A stretch of DNA of 43,848 nt from NCBI GenBank assembly GCA_021202075.1, contig JAJQDT010000155.1, positions 1-43,848 on the forward strand, in the 5' to 3' direction. A program made the translations under genes and the position numbers. This document shows, one piece after another, positions 32,148 to 40,119 of this stretch. The notes below the pieces were generated by a model that was not told the DNA's origin, made no database searches, and saw only the letters and a list, made by a program, of their open reading frames with translations. Origin of the DNA: Lachnospiraceae bacterium (GTDB lineage Bacteria > Bacillota > Clostridia > Lachnospirales > Lachnospiraceae). The first letter of the stretch is position 1. The number at the start of each line of letters is the position of its first letter.

Positions 32148-32222
32148 TCGGGGTGACAGGATTCGAACCTGCGACCTCCTGGTCCCAAACCAGGCGCTCT
32201 AGCCAAGCTGAGCCACACCCCG
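32148..32222 (-). tRNA. tRNA-Pro (anticodon TGG)
   Basis: Acceptor CGGGGTG with CACCCCG. The anticodon stem CCTGG-TTTGGGA-CCAGG reads TGG. T-arm GCAGGTTCGAATCCTGT. First gene of the operon, about 45 bp after the promoter. Confidence 0.97.
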
Positions 32223-32264
32223 AAAGCAGCGAATCAAGGCGTCCCAGCGCTTGACGCGAATTGT

Positions 32265-32293
32265 ATTATATTACAGGACGCCCTGATTGTCAA
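32265..32293 (-). promoter_or_regulatory. tRNA operon promoter, perfect consensus
   Basis: On the minus strand TTGACA (32288-32293), 17 nt, TATAAT (32265-32270), the ideal sigma-A promoter. Inverted repeats GGCGTCC (32238-32244) and GGACGCC (32276-32282) straddle the -10. Confidence 0.93.
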
Positions 32294-32437
32294 CTATTTT
32301 TTTGCGGCTTTTTTTGTTACATTTTTTTCTTTTTGTTCATCCTTTGGTTTATTCAGATGTTTTACTCCTGTTTCATGCTGTCTTTTTGGTGCTGCTTTTT
32401 CAGACATAATATAAATAGCAACCTGTGAAGGTCTCAT
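32294..32437 (-). CDS. Possible 47-aa lysine-rich protein
   Basis: An ATG 27 bp after the nitroreductase stop opens 47 codons: MRPSQVAIYIMSEKAAPKRQ, then a Lys-rich tail ending VTKKAAKK. A shorter product could begin at MSEKAAPKRQ. The TAG abuts the -35 box of the tRNA promoter. No Shine-Dalgarno is seen before either ATG, so translation would rely on coupling to the nitroreductase gene. The composition resembles small basic nucleic-acid-binding tails. Could be chance in an AT-rich gap. Confidence 0.35.
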   Translation of the reverse strand: MRPSQVAIYIMSEKAAPKRQHETGVKHLNKPKDEQKEKNVTKKAAKK

Positions 32438-32463
32438 AGCTCATCGACAGACATATACTGCTT

Positions 32464-32982
32464 TCATACGCGATAAATATAATTCTCTTTGCGCGGCTTC
32501 GCCTGCGGGAGATCGCCGTCCCGATACCCCAGGATGCAATGCCCAACTCCCTGATAATCACCCTCAATGCCCCATTCTTTCAAAAGTGCCTTTCCTTCTT
32601 CGGAGTCAAAGACTTCCTTCGCGCGATGAATCCAACAGGAATCTACACCAATCGAAAACGCGGCGTTCATCATGTTGCCGATGACGAGTGCACCATCCTC
32701 GACAAAGGTGCCGCGGCTGCGGTCAGCAAGCACGACCACCACGGTCGGAGCTCCATAGAACGGGTCGGCAGATATCCCCATTATTGCCGCGTTCATTTTG
32801 GAGAGCTTTGCGATGGTCTCCGCATCCTGGACAACTACAATGATCGGGGATTGCGCACCCATTCCGGTCGGCGCATAAGTGCCGGCTTCCAGAATCTGTT
32901 CAAGCTCGCTGTCCTTAATCTGCTCAGTCTTGTACTTGCGAACACTTCTGCGCTCTTTGAGACATTTCAATACTTCGTTCAT
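32464..32982 (-). CDS. Nitroreductase family FMN oxidoreductase
   Basis: A 172-aa NfsA/FRase-type flavoprotein. RRSVRKYK near the N-terminus is the FMN phosphate-binding motif. APTGMGAQSP, ALVIGNMMNAAFSIGVDSCWI and the C-terminal PRKENYIY follow the family pattern. It would use NAD(P)H to reduce nitro compounds or quinones; the physiological substrate is unknown. The start at MNEVLKCLKER is fixed by AGGAGG 8 nt upstream; the longer frame lacks a site. Confidence 0.92.
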   Translation of the reverse strand: MNEVLKCLKERRSVRKYKTEQIKDSELEQILEAGTYAPTGMGAQSPIIVVVQDAETIAKLSKMNAAIMGISADPFYGAPTVVVVLADRSRGTFVEDGALVIGNMMNAAFSIGVDSCWIHRAKEVFDSEEGKALLKEWGIEGDYQGVGHCILGYRDGDLPQAKPRKENYIYRV

Positions 32983-33166
32983 TTTCCATTCCTCCTGTCT
33001 TTTATGGTTCTTATTTCTTTTTATCGGTAAGAAATCGCCCACTCTGTTAATTTCAGATGTATATCAGACATATCATCTGTATCCAGTCATCATTCGTGTT
33101 AAATCTCAGTACCGTATAAATACACAGCATTTATAATCATCAGTCGCTCTGCAAGCAGAGTCTTAC

Positions 33167-34345
33167 TTAATAAATCCGAAATTTATGTACCGCCCATCGG
33201 ATCACTCTGTATCTCGGCGTCTCCAGCTCGCGGGCTGCCTCTTTTAGCTTCTCCCGGATTGGAAGCCGCTGCGGGCAGTGCTGCTCGCAGCGGCCGCATT
33301 CTGCGCATTGCGAGGCACTGGAGGTCTCCCGCCGCATGGCGGTGGACTGAATGTATTCCCATGCACCGGATTTGCCTCCCTCGGTATGCTTCAGATTATA
33401 GCAGTGAAATGCCATTGGGATATCAACTCCCTTCGGGCATGGCATACAGTAGCCGCAGCCGGTACAGCCAACACGGATTTTCCGGTTAATTTCTGCCTTC
33501 ACCTGCTCAATCAGCTGAAAATCCTGTTCCGTGAATTCTCCCGCCCGTGCTCTGTCCGCCAGGCGCAGGTTTTCCCCGACCATCTCCATGCTGTTCATCC
33601 CGGAAAGCACACAGGTCACCTGCGGCTGGTTCCAAAGCCAGCGGAACGCCAGCTCTGCCGACGTCTGAAACCGTTCCGATTCCGCTATCTGCTTTTTTGC
33701 CTCCGCAGGCAGCAGGTTCACCAGACGGCCGCCGCGCAGAGGTTCCATAATGATGACCGGTATCCCTTTTTGCGCGGCATAAATCAGCCCGTCCCTTCCG
33801 GCCTGGGAAAATTCATCCAGATAATTGTACTGGATCTGGCAAAAGTCCCAGTCGTACGCATCGAGCAGCCTTTTGAAATTTTCCGTATTTCCGTGGTAGG
33901 AAAATCCTATATGGCGGATCTGCCCGCATTTCTTTTTTTCCTGAATCCACTCTCCGATGCCTAAGTCGAGCATGTGCTCCCATGTCCGGACATCGTTGAG
34001 CATATGCATCAGATAGTAATCAATGTAATCCGTCCGCAGGCGATGAAGCTCCTCCTGAAGCTTCTTCTCTGCCCCGGCTGCAGAGCGGATCAGATAGTGC
34101 GGAAGCTTTGTTGCCAGATTAATGTCCCCTCGGCAATGATTGCGCTCCAGAATTTTGCCGACCGCCTCCTCACTGCCCGGGTACACATAAGCTGTGTCCA
34201 GATAGTTCACACCGCCACGGATCGCGTACATCAGCTCCTGCTCCGCTTTTTCAAGGTCTATGTCATTGCCTTTTCTGGTAAAGCGCATGCACCCATAACC
34301 CAGTATGGACAGCTGATTTCCATCGCGGTCTTTTCTGTACTGCAT
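33167..34345 (-). CDS. Aldo/keto reductase with C-terminal 4Fe-4S ferredoxin domain
   Basis: 392 aa. The AKR barrel holds the catalytic tetrad D50, Y55, K80 and H114 (LDTAYVY, ATKLPH, YLMHML). The C-terminal part (about 295-360) has two cysteine clusters, CTGCGYCMPCPKG and CAECGRCEQHCP, a bacterial 4Fe-4S dicluster layout. This fusion is common in anaerobes and presumably passes electrons from ferredoxin or NAD(P)H to a carbonyl substrate that is not known. GGAGGAG precedes the start. It is separated from the upstream ZIP gene by a multi-hairpin element. Confidence 0.95.
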   Translation of the reverse strand: MQYRKDRDGNQLSILGYGCMRFTRKGNDIDLEKAEQELMYAIRGGVNYLDTAYVYPGSEEAVGKILERNHCRGDINLATKLPHYLIRSAAGAEKKLQEELHRLRTDYIDYYLMHMLNDVRTWEHMLDLGIGEWIQEKKKCGQIRHIGFSYHGNTENFKRLLDAYDWDFCQIQYNYLDEFSQAGRDGLIYAAQKGIPVIIMEPLRGGRLVNLLPAEAKKQIAESERFQTSAELAFRWLWNQPQVTCVLSGMNSMEMVGENLRLADRARAGEFTEQDFQLIEQVKAEINRKIRVGCTGCGYCMPCPKGVDIPMAFHCYNLKHTEGGKSGAWEYIQSTAMRRETSSASQCAECGRCEQHCPQRLPIREKLKEAARELETPRYRVIRWAVHKFRIY

Positions 34346-34360
34346 CTAAACTCCTCCGTA

Positions 34361-34445
34361 ACATATCCAGCATCGTATTTTGATGCTGGATGCAGGCCGC
34401 GCCCATTGCGAAGCAATTTTCATTGCGCGGCTTTCCGCTACATGT
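34361..34445. repeat. Multi-hairpin intergenic element, copy III (reverse orientation)
   Basis: Read on the minus strand: GGAAAGCCGCGC, an ATTGC-TTC-GCAAT hairpin, GCGCGGC (outer stem 34396-34402 with 34425-34431), then CTGCATCC and the hairpin ATCCAGCATC..GATGCTGGAT (34365-34391). It agrees with copies I and IV in order and in the GGAAAGCC boundary. It fills the gap between the ZIP and aldo/keto reductase genes. Confidence 0.82.
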
Positions 34446-35293
34446 CCTGCATCAATTTTTAATTCATCTCAGCTTCACCCGAGTGCCACGTCCAGCACCA
34501 TCATCAGCGCGAATCCGACCGCAAAACCTACGGTGCCAAGGTTGCTGTGCTCACCGGCGGAAGCTTCCGGAATCAGTTCCTCAACCACCACATACAGCAT
34601 CGCGCCCGCCGCGAACGAGAGCAGATAAGGCAGCAGTGGTGTCACGAAGCCTGAGAGCAAAATGGTAATTGCTGCTCCGATTGGCTCCACGATGCCGGAC
34701 AGCATTCCTATCACAAAGGCTTTCGGGCGGGACATATTGTCACTGCTGCGCAATGGCAGGCTGATCACCGCGCCTTCCGGAAAATTCTGGATCGCGATTC
34801 CGATAGAGAGAGCCAGCGCCCCCGCGGATGTGATCTGTGTCTGGCCGGACAAAACGCCCGCAAACACCACGCCGACTGCCATTCCCTCCGGAATGTTGTG
34901 GAGCGTCACGGCAAGCATCAGCATCATTGTTTTAGGCAGTCTGCAGGAGATTCCTTCTGCCTGCTCACTGTCCAGATGCAGATGCGGAATCAACATATCC
35001 ATCAGAAGAAGAAACGCGAAGCCAAACGCCAGACCAACCAGCGCGGGGACAAACGCAAGCCTTCCCATTTCCTCAGAAAGCTCCATTGATGGAATCAGAA
35101 GCGACCAGACCGAGGCCGCCACCATAACACCGGACGCAAACCCGAGCAGAGACTTCTGCAGTCCCGGTTTTAATTCATTTTTCAAAAAGAACACGCAAGC
35201 CGCTCCCAGCGTGGTGCCGATCAGCGGAATCAGCAGGCCGGCCAAAACGTTTGCATTCATACAGACTCCTCATATTATGTCCTGCATCAATTT
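34442..35293. repeat. 17-bp direct repeats flanking the ZIP gene
   Basis: ATGTCCTGCATCAATTT occurs at 34442-34458 and again at 35277-35293, just outside both ends of the ZIP transporter gene. Each is one arm of the solo-hairpin module; the right copy is completed to a full hairpin (35279-35305). Confidence 0.85.
34475..35260 (-). CDS. ZIP family divalent metal transporter
   Basis: A 261-aa membrane protein with eight predicted helices, importing Zn(2+), Fe(2+) or Mn(2+) in the manner of ZupT. Metal-binding helix motifs HNIPEG (fourth helix) and QNFPEG (fifth helix) are complete, and VVEELIPE is near the end. A His-containing loop (LIPHLHLDSEQ) joins helices three and four, as in other ZIPs. 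GAGGAG precedes the start. No metal regulator box was recognised. It is flanked by short direct repeats. Confidence 0.94.
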   Translation of the reverse strand: MNANVLAGLLIPLIGTTLGAACVFFLKNELKPGLQKSLLGFASGVMVAASVWSLLIPSMELSEEMGRLAFVPALVGLAFGFAFLLLMDMLIPHLHLDSEQAEGISCRLPKTMMLMLAVTLHNIPEGMAVGVVFAGVLSGQTQITSAGALALSIGIAIQNFPEGAVISLPLRSSDNMSRPKAFVIGMLSGIVEPIGAAITILLSGFVTPLLPYLLSFAAGAMLYVVVEELIPEASAGEHSNLGTVGFAVGFALMMVLDVALG

Positions 35294-35305
35294 CTGATGC
35301 AGGAT
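35279..35305. repeat. Solo GTCCTGCATC hairpin upstream of the ZIP gene
   Basis: GTCCTGCATC, 7-nt loop, GATGCAGGAT. Same family as the hairpin at 31794 and the terminal hairpins of copies III and IV. It lies within 20 bp of the ZIP start, in its probable leader. Confidence 0.8.
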
Positions 35306-35600
35306 ATGTTCCGATTTGCATGGCAAATCGAAAACTCCAGCGCAGCCTTCAGCGATTCCCGGCATCCACATGTTTTTTCCGGGGATTGTTTTGTGCGTAC
35401 TTCAGATGCCATAAAAACACCCCGACATCACTATGATATGCGGGTAATCGGATTTTGTTTCCAGACTCACAGTGCAAACACTTCCAGAGTAAACAGATCC
35501 ATTGCTTCGCTCTTTAGCTCCCGCGTTTTCGTTTCTCTCTGTTCAATGTCAAGCGGGCCTGCGGGCCTCTGGTGCTGTTCGCAATACCTCTCTTAGATTC
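35306..35600. other. Non-coding gap between nitroreductase 2 and the ZIP gene
   Basis: About 300 bp with no supported gene. A small dyad GATTTGC-ATG-GCAAATC lies near 35321-35337. I see no convincing promoter, terminator or coding frame; the short open frames here lack ribosome binding sites. Confidence 0.5.
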
Positions 35601-36182
35601 TTAATTGATCAGAATATCCTCCAGCCGCCGCTTCGGCACATAGTGAACGTCATTTTTATCGCGGTAATAGTTCGTCAGCTCGTCCGGTCCGATTTCCGTC
35701 AGCTCAATTGTTTCCGCCGGTTTTCCGATTGCCACTACAAGAAGCGGAATCAGATATTCAGGCAGCTGCAGCGTTTCCGAAATGCTCTTCGGGCTGAAAT
35801 TTCCAATCATGCAGCCGCCGAGCCCCATTTCTGTCGCTGAGAGCAGGATTGTCTGCGCCGCAATCCCGACATCGCGTGTAAAGCGCGCTGTCGACTCCCA
35901 TACCCGGGTATCCTGACAGATGACGATAAACGCAGTCGGACACATTCCCGGGTGCGGAAGCTGCATCCCGGGGAGGCCTCTCGCCCATTTGGTCAACGGC
36001 TGAATGCGATCCACTTCCTCTTTCTCATATGCCAGATAATAGCGAAGCGGCTGCTGGTTCACACTCGACGCGCTAAGCCGGGCGCAATCCACCATCTCCA
36101 TCAACTCTTCGCGCGTCACCCGGCGGCTCTCATCATACCCGCGGAAGCTCCGGTTCGCTTTCACAAGTTCTTTCAGCTTCAT
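35601..36182 (-). CDS. Nitroreductase family protein (second copy)
   Basis: 193 aa from the ATG of MKLKELVKANRSFRGYDE, which has GGAGGAGG upstream; the longer open frame to 36281 is discarded. NRSFRGYDE is the FMN-binding N-terminus, SASSVNQQPLRYYLAY the second FMN segment, and MGLGGCMIGNF the cofactor-binding Gly-rich turn. Only distantly similar to the nitroreductase at 32464, so not a recent duplication. It probably acts as an NAD(P)H-dependent FMN oxidoreductase; substrate unknown. Downstream of spo0A and read the same way. Confidence 0.93.
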   Translation of the reverse strand: MKLKELVKANRSFRGYDESRRVTREELMEMVDCARLSASSVNQQPLRYYLAYEKEEVDRIQPLTKWARGLPGMQLPHPGMCPTAFIVICQDTRVWESTARFTRDVGIAAQTILLSATEMGLGGCMIGNFSPKSISETLQLPEYLIPLLVVAIGKPAETIELTEIGPDELTNYYRDKNDVHYVPKRRLEDILIN

Positions 36183-36409
36183 CGTTCCTCCTCCATACTC
36201 ATTTCGATTCCATGGACACTCTGCTTTCTTCATCGAAGAATTGCAGCATTTACGTATATCAGGTACCTGCCTCATGAACACAGCCGTATACCGCTCGTCT
36301 TATGTTATCCTATTGCTCACATCCGGCAGATACCTGCTTCGCCCCGATCGAAAAACAGTGTCGACAACCAGATTGACTCTCCTCAATTGTAGCAGAGTTG
36401 TCGCTGTTT

Positions 36410-37225
36410 TTAAAGAGCCTTTTTTTCATAAATCTTCCGTTTATATTCCAGCCGGATTTTGTCTGTGATCAGAGCTATAAACTCAGAATTGGTCGGTTTC
36501 CCCTTGCCATTGCTGACGGTGTAGCCAAACAATTCCTCGATAGTGTCCATCTTGCCTCTGCTCCAGGCAACCTCAATCGCGTGGCGGATCGCGCGCTCCA
36601 CACGGCTCGGCGTCGTCTGATGCTTTTTTGCAATGGTCGGATAAAGAATCTTGGTGATGGAATTGAGCATCTCCCCATCCGTGACCGACATGATGATTGC
36701 GTCGCGCAGATACTGGTAGCCTTTAATGTGAGCAGGAACGCCAACCTCGTGGATGATGTTCGTCACATCCGTCTCCAGATTGCGCTCCATGTACTCTTTT
36801 TGACTTTCCACAGTGTTCATATGTTTAATGCTCGCCGCGCTCCGTTCCGCACGCGCACGCACCCGCTTGATCCGGTTTACGACGGTCTCATTGTCAAACG
36901 GCTTCAGAATAAAATACTCCGCACCGAGTTCAAACGCATCCTCTGCAGTCTTTTGCTGGCTGACCGCAGATATGACAATAAACGCCGGTTTTTTCAGCGT
37001 CGGTTCGCGGTTTACCCTGTCCATCACCGCGAGACCGTCAAGCTTCGGCATAATAATGTCCAGAAGGACAACATCCGGCTTTTTCTCCCTTATAATTTCG
37101 ATCAGTTCCTCTCCGTTTCCCGCTTTACCGACAACCCGCAGCTCCTCGTCACTGCTGACAATCCGATCCAGCATCTGCACCATTTTGTCATTGTCATCCG
37201 CAATTGCGACATTCAGCTTGTCCAT
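36410..37225 (-). CDS. spo0A: Sporulation master regulator Spo0A
   Basis: 271 aa. The receiver domain (1-120) has acidic D10, D11 and phospho-acceptor D56 in [13 protein letters not shown]. The C-terminal Spo0A DNA-binding domain (about 155-265) has [46 protein letters not shown] with the recognition helix, and [16 protein letters not shown]. It binds 0A boxes and commits cells to sporulation. GAGGAG is 11 nt before the start. In most Clostridia spoIVB lies immediately upstream; here a 788-bp non-coding stretch and a divergent panT replace it. Confidence 0.98.
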   Translation of the reverse strand: MDKLNVAIADDNDKMVQMLDRIVSSDEELRVVGKAGNGEELIEIIREKKPDVVLLDIIMPKLDGLAVMDRVNREPTLKKPAFIVISAVSQQKTAEDAFELGAEYFILKPFDNETVVNRIKRVRARAERSAASIKHMNTVESQKEYMERNLETDVTNIIHEVGVPAHIKGYQYLRDAIIMSVTDGEMLNSITKILYPTIAKKHQTTPSRVERAIRHAIEVAWSRGKMDTIEELFGYTVSNGKGKPTNSEFIALITDKIRLEYKRKIYEKKAL

Positions 37226-37635
37226 AACTAAATACTCCTCTCATTGATTTCTTTTGTTGTTTCCATTATAGTCTGCCTGACCGTATTCGCAAGGAAATCT
37301 TATCGCGCAATCCGACAGGAAACTCCACGATTCTCCCCCTGCTTCACACACCTGACACTAAATAATAACGTTTGAGATGGAAATTTGTGACAAGATTTGG
37401 AGATTTTTTTCAAAAAAAGGCGAAAAATTTTTTTCTTGTGCGTTTGTCACATTCTATGGTATACTTTGAAGGTAATTGTGTTGTATCCCATTATGGAAAA
37501 GATTGTTTACAAATGAGAGCGGACCGGGCTCTTTCGGAAATCAGCTCCGATAAACGGACAATTCCCGGATGTGAAAAGAACAAAAGGATTTAGAATCCTG
37601 GCAGCGCATTTTTATGTATCCTACCGTTATATGGA
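37226..37635. other. Divergent regulatory region between spo0A and panT (left part)
   Basis: For spo0A, TTGCGA (37287-37292), 16 nt and TATAAT (37265-37270) form a sigma-A promoter on the minus strand. For the plus strand, TTGTGC (37436-37441), 18 nt and TATACT (37460-37465) form a weaker one. TTTGTCACA (37443-37451), in the plus promoter spacer, matches the 0A-box TTTGTCRAA at 8 of 9 positions, and an inverted partial match lies at 37386-37394. From 37466 to the element at 37630 no gene is seen; GAGC..GCTC and TTTCGGAAA-type small dyads are present but fit no riboswitch I recognise. Confidence 0.55.
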
Positions 37636-37797
37636 AAGCCACGCCATTAAGAAAACGCTTCGCGTTGCTGTCTGCCAGTGGCAGACGTTTAGCCCTCGCC
37701 GGGCGGCATCTCACGCTTTGCGTGAGATATTCAACGACCAGAGCGGCAGCGGAGAGGCGTGGCCTGCGTCCGGCATCAGAAACCGATGCCGGACATA
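37630..37797. repeat. Multi-hairpin intergenic element, copy IV
   Basis: The largest copy. It opens ATGGAAAGCC. The outer stem pairs GCCACGCC (37638-37645) with GGCGTGGC (37756-37763). Inside are AACGC-TTC-GCGTT, a GTCTGCC..GGCAGAC hairpin, CCCTCGCCGGG, and an ATCTCACGC..GCGTGAGAT hairpin. The terminal hairpin is GTCCGGCATC..GATGCCGGAC (37768-37794), followed by ATAA. It lies in the long leader upstream of panT. Confidence 0.82.
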
Positions 37798-38013
37798 ATT
37801 TGGAGGGTAACAGTACCGCGCTGCTGATTTCCTTTTCTTTTGTTTCTCCGACAGATGTTTTCTAACGGCCTGATGAATCGATGAGCCTTTATCGCGCAGT
37901 CCGGATGTCTGCTGATTTTACACGCATCCGTTCCATCCGGCCACAGTTTTTTATCCGTTCCAGCCAACGAACATCTTTCCACCTGGGAATAATAACAAGG
38001 AGGAAAATTAAAA

Positions 38014-38649
38014 ATGAACACAAACACAAGCTTCAACACATCGCAGCTCGTCATTCTTGGTCTTATGACCGCCATTCTGCTTCTCATGGCCTACACCCCG
38101 CTCGGATATCTGAATATCGGTCCGCTCGCCATCACATTTAACGTGATTCCGGTGGCGATTACCGCGATTACGCTCGGCCCGGTTGGCGGTGCGGTCGCTG
38201 GCTCCGTCTTCGGACTGACCAGCTTTCTGCAGTGCATCGGCATCGGCGGCACCAGCGCAATGGGCGCGATTCTGTTTGGCATCAATCCGGTTTTTGCATT
38301 TATCCAGCGTTTTGTCCCGAGATTTCTGGACGGACTGCTTCTCGGATACATCTTTCGCGGCGTCCGGAAGGTGGGCAATACGTCTCTGGCCTGCTTCGTG
38401 ACCGGCTTCTGCTCCGCGTTTCTAAACACGCTGCTGTTCATGACCGCGCTTGTACTGCTCTTTGGAAATACCGAATATATGCAGGGACTGATTGGCGGAA
38501 AGAATATCATTCTCTTTGTCTGCGGCTTCGTCGGCGTCAACGCGGTATGCGAAATGGTTTCATCTACCATTCTGACCGGAGCGGTTGGCATCGCACTTTA
38601 TAAAGCGCACTTTGTTCCTGCGCCGGCTCCGCACAGGGCGCACGCATAG
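38014..38649 (+). CDS. panT: ECF transporter S component, pantothenate-type (PanT)
   Basis: A 211-aa membrane protein with about six helices, the substrate-binding component of an energy-coupling factor transporter. TAILLLMAYTPLGYLNIG, TFNVIPVAITAITLGPVGGA and SVFGLTSFLQC are typical of the PanT-like group. Assignment to pantothenate also rests on coaX 180 bp downstream on the same strand, which phosphorylates that vitamin. The shared EcfA/A'/T energy module is not in this window. AAGGAGGAAA precedes the start. Other S-component substrates are possible. Confidence 0.87.
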   Translation: MNTNTSFNTSQLVILGLMTAILLLMAYTPLGYLNIGPLAITFNVIPVAITAITLGPVGGAVAGSVFGLTSFLQCIGIGGTSAMGAILFGINPVFAFIQRFVPRFLDGLLLGYIFRGVRKVGNTSLACFVTGFCSAFLNTLLFMTALVLLFGNTEYMQGLIGGKNIILFVCGFVGVNAVCEMVSSTILTGAVGIALYKAHFVPAPAPHRAHA

Positions 38650-38688
38650 CATAGCCCCATACAAAGCACGGCTGTTTTTCAGACAATT

Positions 38689-38738
38689 AAATGCCTGAAA
38701 ATTCGAAGGGCAACGCTTATTTCGATAGTCAGGCATTT
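38689..38738 (+). terminator. Inverted repeat between panT and coaX
   Basis: AAATGCCTGA (38689-38698) pairs with TCAGGCATTT (38729-38738) around 30 nt that contain a smaller TTCGAA/TTTCGA dyad. A short TTTTG follows. It may terminate panT partly or mark a processing site before coaX. Confidence 0.5.
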
Positions 38739-38829
38739 TGCAAATTAAAAAGCAGTTGTCGTACACAATCAAGATAAACAACCGTATTAGTATCATCACA
38801 ATCAACAAATACATTCAGGGGGAAAAGCC

Positions 38830-39600
38830 ATGATTCTGGCGATTGACATTGGAAATACAAATACGGTCCTCGGCTGCTTCCGGGACCACAGCATCCTTTT
38901 TGTGGAACGGCTCTCTACCGCTCCGTCCCGCACCGTGCTGGAGTACGCTATCAGCATCAAAAACGTGCTGGAGCTCTATCAGATTGACCGGAAGGAGATC
39001 ACCGGCGCGATCATCTCTTCCGTCGTACCGCCGCTGACCAGTCTGTTCCGCGAAGCCGTACAGAAAATTACCGGAGTTGAGGCAATGGTAGTGGGGCCGG
39101 GCGTAAAGACCGGGCTGAATATTCTGATGGACAATCCGGCTCAGGTGGGCAGCGACCTGATCGTCAATGCCGTCGCCGCCATCACGGAACATCCGGCTCC
39201 CCTGATCATCATCGACATGGGGACCGCGACGACCATTTCCGTGATTGACCGGAAAAAGAATTATATCGGCGGGATGATCATGCCCGGCATCCGTGTATCG
39301 CTGGATTCGCTCGTCAGCCGGACCTCCCAGCTTTTGCGCATCAGTCTCGATGCACCGAAACGCCTGATCGGAAAGAACACCGCCGAGTGCATGAAAAGCG
39401 GCGTCATTCACGGAAACGCCGCCTGCATCGACGGTATGATTGACCGCATAGAGCAGGATTTGGGCGAGAAGGCGACGGCGATTGCCACCGGCGGCCTTGC
39501 GCCCCGCATCATCCCGCACTGCACGCATGAAATTCTGCTCGATGATGCGTTGCTTTTGAAGGGGCTGATGTATATCTATTATAAGAATAAGGCCGAGTGA
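38830..39600 (+). CDS. coaX: Type III pantothenate kinase
   Basis: Catalyses pantothenate to 4'-phosphopantothenate, the first step of CoA synthesis. 256 aa, the normal CoaX length. The ASKHA phosphate motif ILAIDIGNTNTVLG is at the N-terminus. GPGVKTGLNI, NPAQVGSDLIVNAVAA, IIDMGTATTISVID and YIGGMIMPG follow, all diagnostic of CoaX. Like other CoaX enzymes it should need a monovalent cation and resist CoA feedback. AGGGGGA precedes the ATG. It pairs functionally with the PanT transporter upstream. Confidence 0.97.
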   Translation: MILAIDIGNTNTVLGCFRDHSILFVERLSTAPSRTVLEYAISIKNVLELYQIDRKEITGAIISSVVPPLTSLFREAVQKITGVEAMVVGPGVKTGLNILMDNPAQVGSDLIVNAVAAITEHPAPLIIIDMGTATTISVIDRKKNYIGGMIMPGIRVSLDSLVSRTSQLLRISLDAPKRLIGKNTAECMKSGVIHGNAACIDGMIDRIEQDLGEKATAIATGGLAPRIIPHCTHEILLDDALLLKGLMYIYYKNKAE

Positions 39601-39640
39601 GTATTGCATATCAAATTTATAAAATTACGAACTACGCAAG

Positions 39641-39669
39641 AACACCACAGATTACCTGTGGTGTTTTTA
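39641..39669 (+). terminator. Rho-independent terminator of coaX
   Basis: AACACCACAG (39641-39650), loop ATTAC, CTGTGGTGTT (39656-39665), then TTTT. A perfect 10-bp stem 40 nt after the coaX stop. Confidence 0.95.
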
Positions 39670-39832
39670 TAATATTTTATAACTTAAAAAACTGGATCAT
39701 ATTTGAGAAATGCAAGCAAAGCTGCTACAGTAAATTAGTGATTTTGTTCTTAAGATATATAGACTCTGTTGTGTTTTTGTGATATCATGTAATCGCTATC
39801 GACTCTTTCCAGCAGGGAGGAGGTGATGTCAT

Positions 39833-39922
39833 ATGTTGGAACTTATCATTAGGTTTCTCGTTTCTGTCGGAGCGAATGTAGTCAGCTACTACATAGGCAA
39901 ACGGCTGGACAGAAATAATTAG
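39833..39922 (+). CDS. 29-aa hydrophobic peptide (type I toxin-like)
   Basis: ATG behind GGGAGGAGGTGATGTC opens 29 codons: MLELIIRFLVSVGANVVSYY then IGKRLDRNN and TAG. One membrane-spanning segment is followed by a positively charged tail, the layout of type I toxins and other small membrane peptides. Similar peptides ending in YYIxKxLD are, in my recollection, frequent in Lachnospiraceae. A strong terminator follows about 40 nt later, so the transcript is short. No antisense promoter was identified, so a toxin role is only a suggestion. Confidence 0.6.
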   Translation: MLELIIRFLVSVGANVVSYYIGKRLDRNN

Positions 39923-39961
39923 ACAGCAACAGCCTAAACGGATCAGCTCACCGTAACGAGC

Positions 39962-40006
39962 GAGAACCCCACAGGGGATGGCCGTCCTCTATGGGGTTCG
40001 CTTTTT
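39962..40006 (+). terminator. Terminator of the small peptide gene
   Basis: GAACCCCA (39964-39971) pairs with TGGGGTTC (39992-39999), with a further CAGGGGA/TCCTCT helix inside, then GCTTTTTG. Long, stable and followed by a U-run. Confidence 0.9.
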
Positions 40007-40119
40007 GTGCCATATGGTATCACCAAGTTTCCCAGCTCAAAATAGTTTATACTATTTTCGCAAAAATGTCAATAGCTTTTCTAAAATTGCATTTGTTTCC
40101 TTTGCATTTTTCCGCCTGC

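Noticed and set aside
37466..38013. Riboswitch upstream of panT
   Set aside because: I looked for known folds (cobalamin, TPP, FMN, pan motif) and saw no matching conserved core. The structure here is explained by copy IV of the hairpin family.
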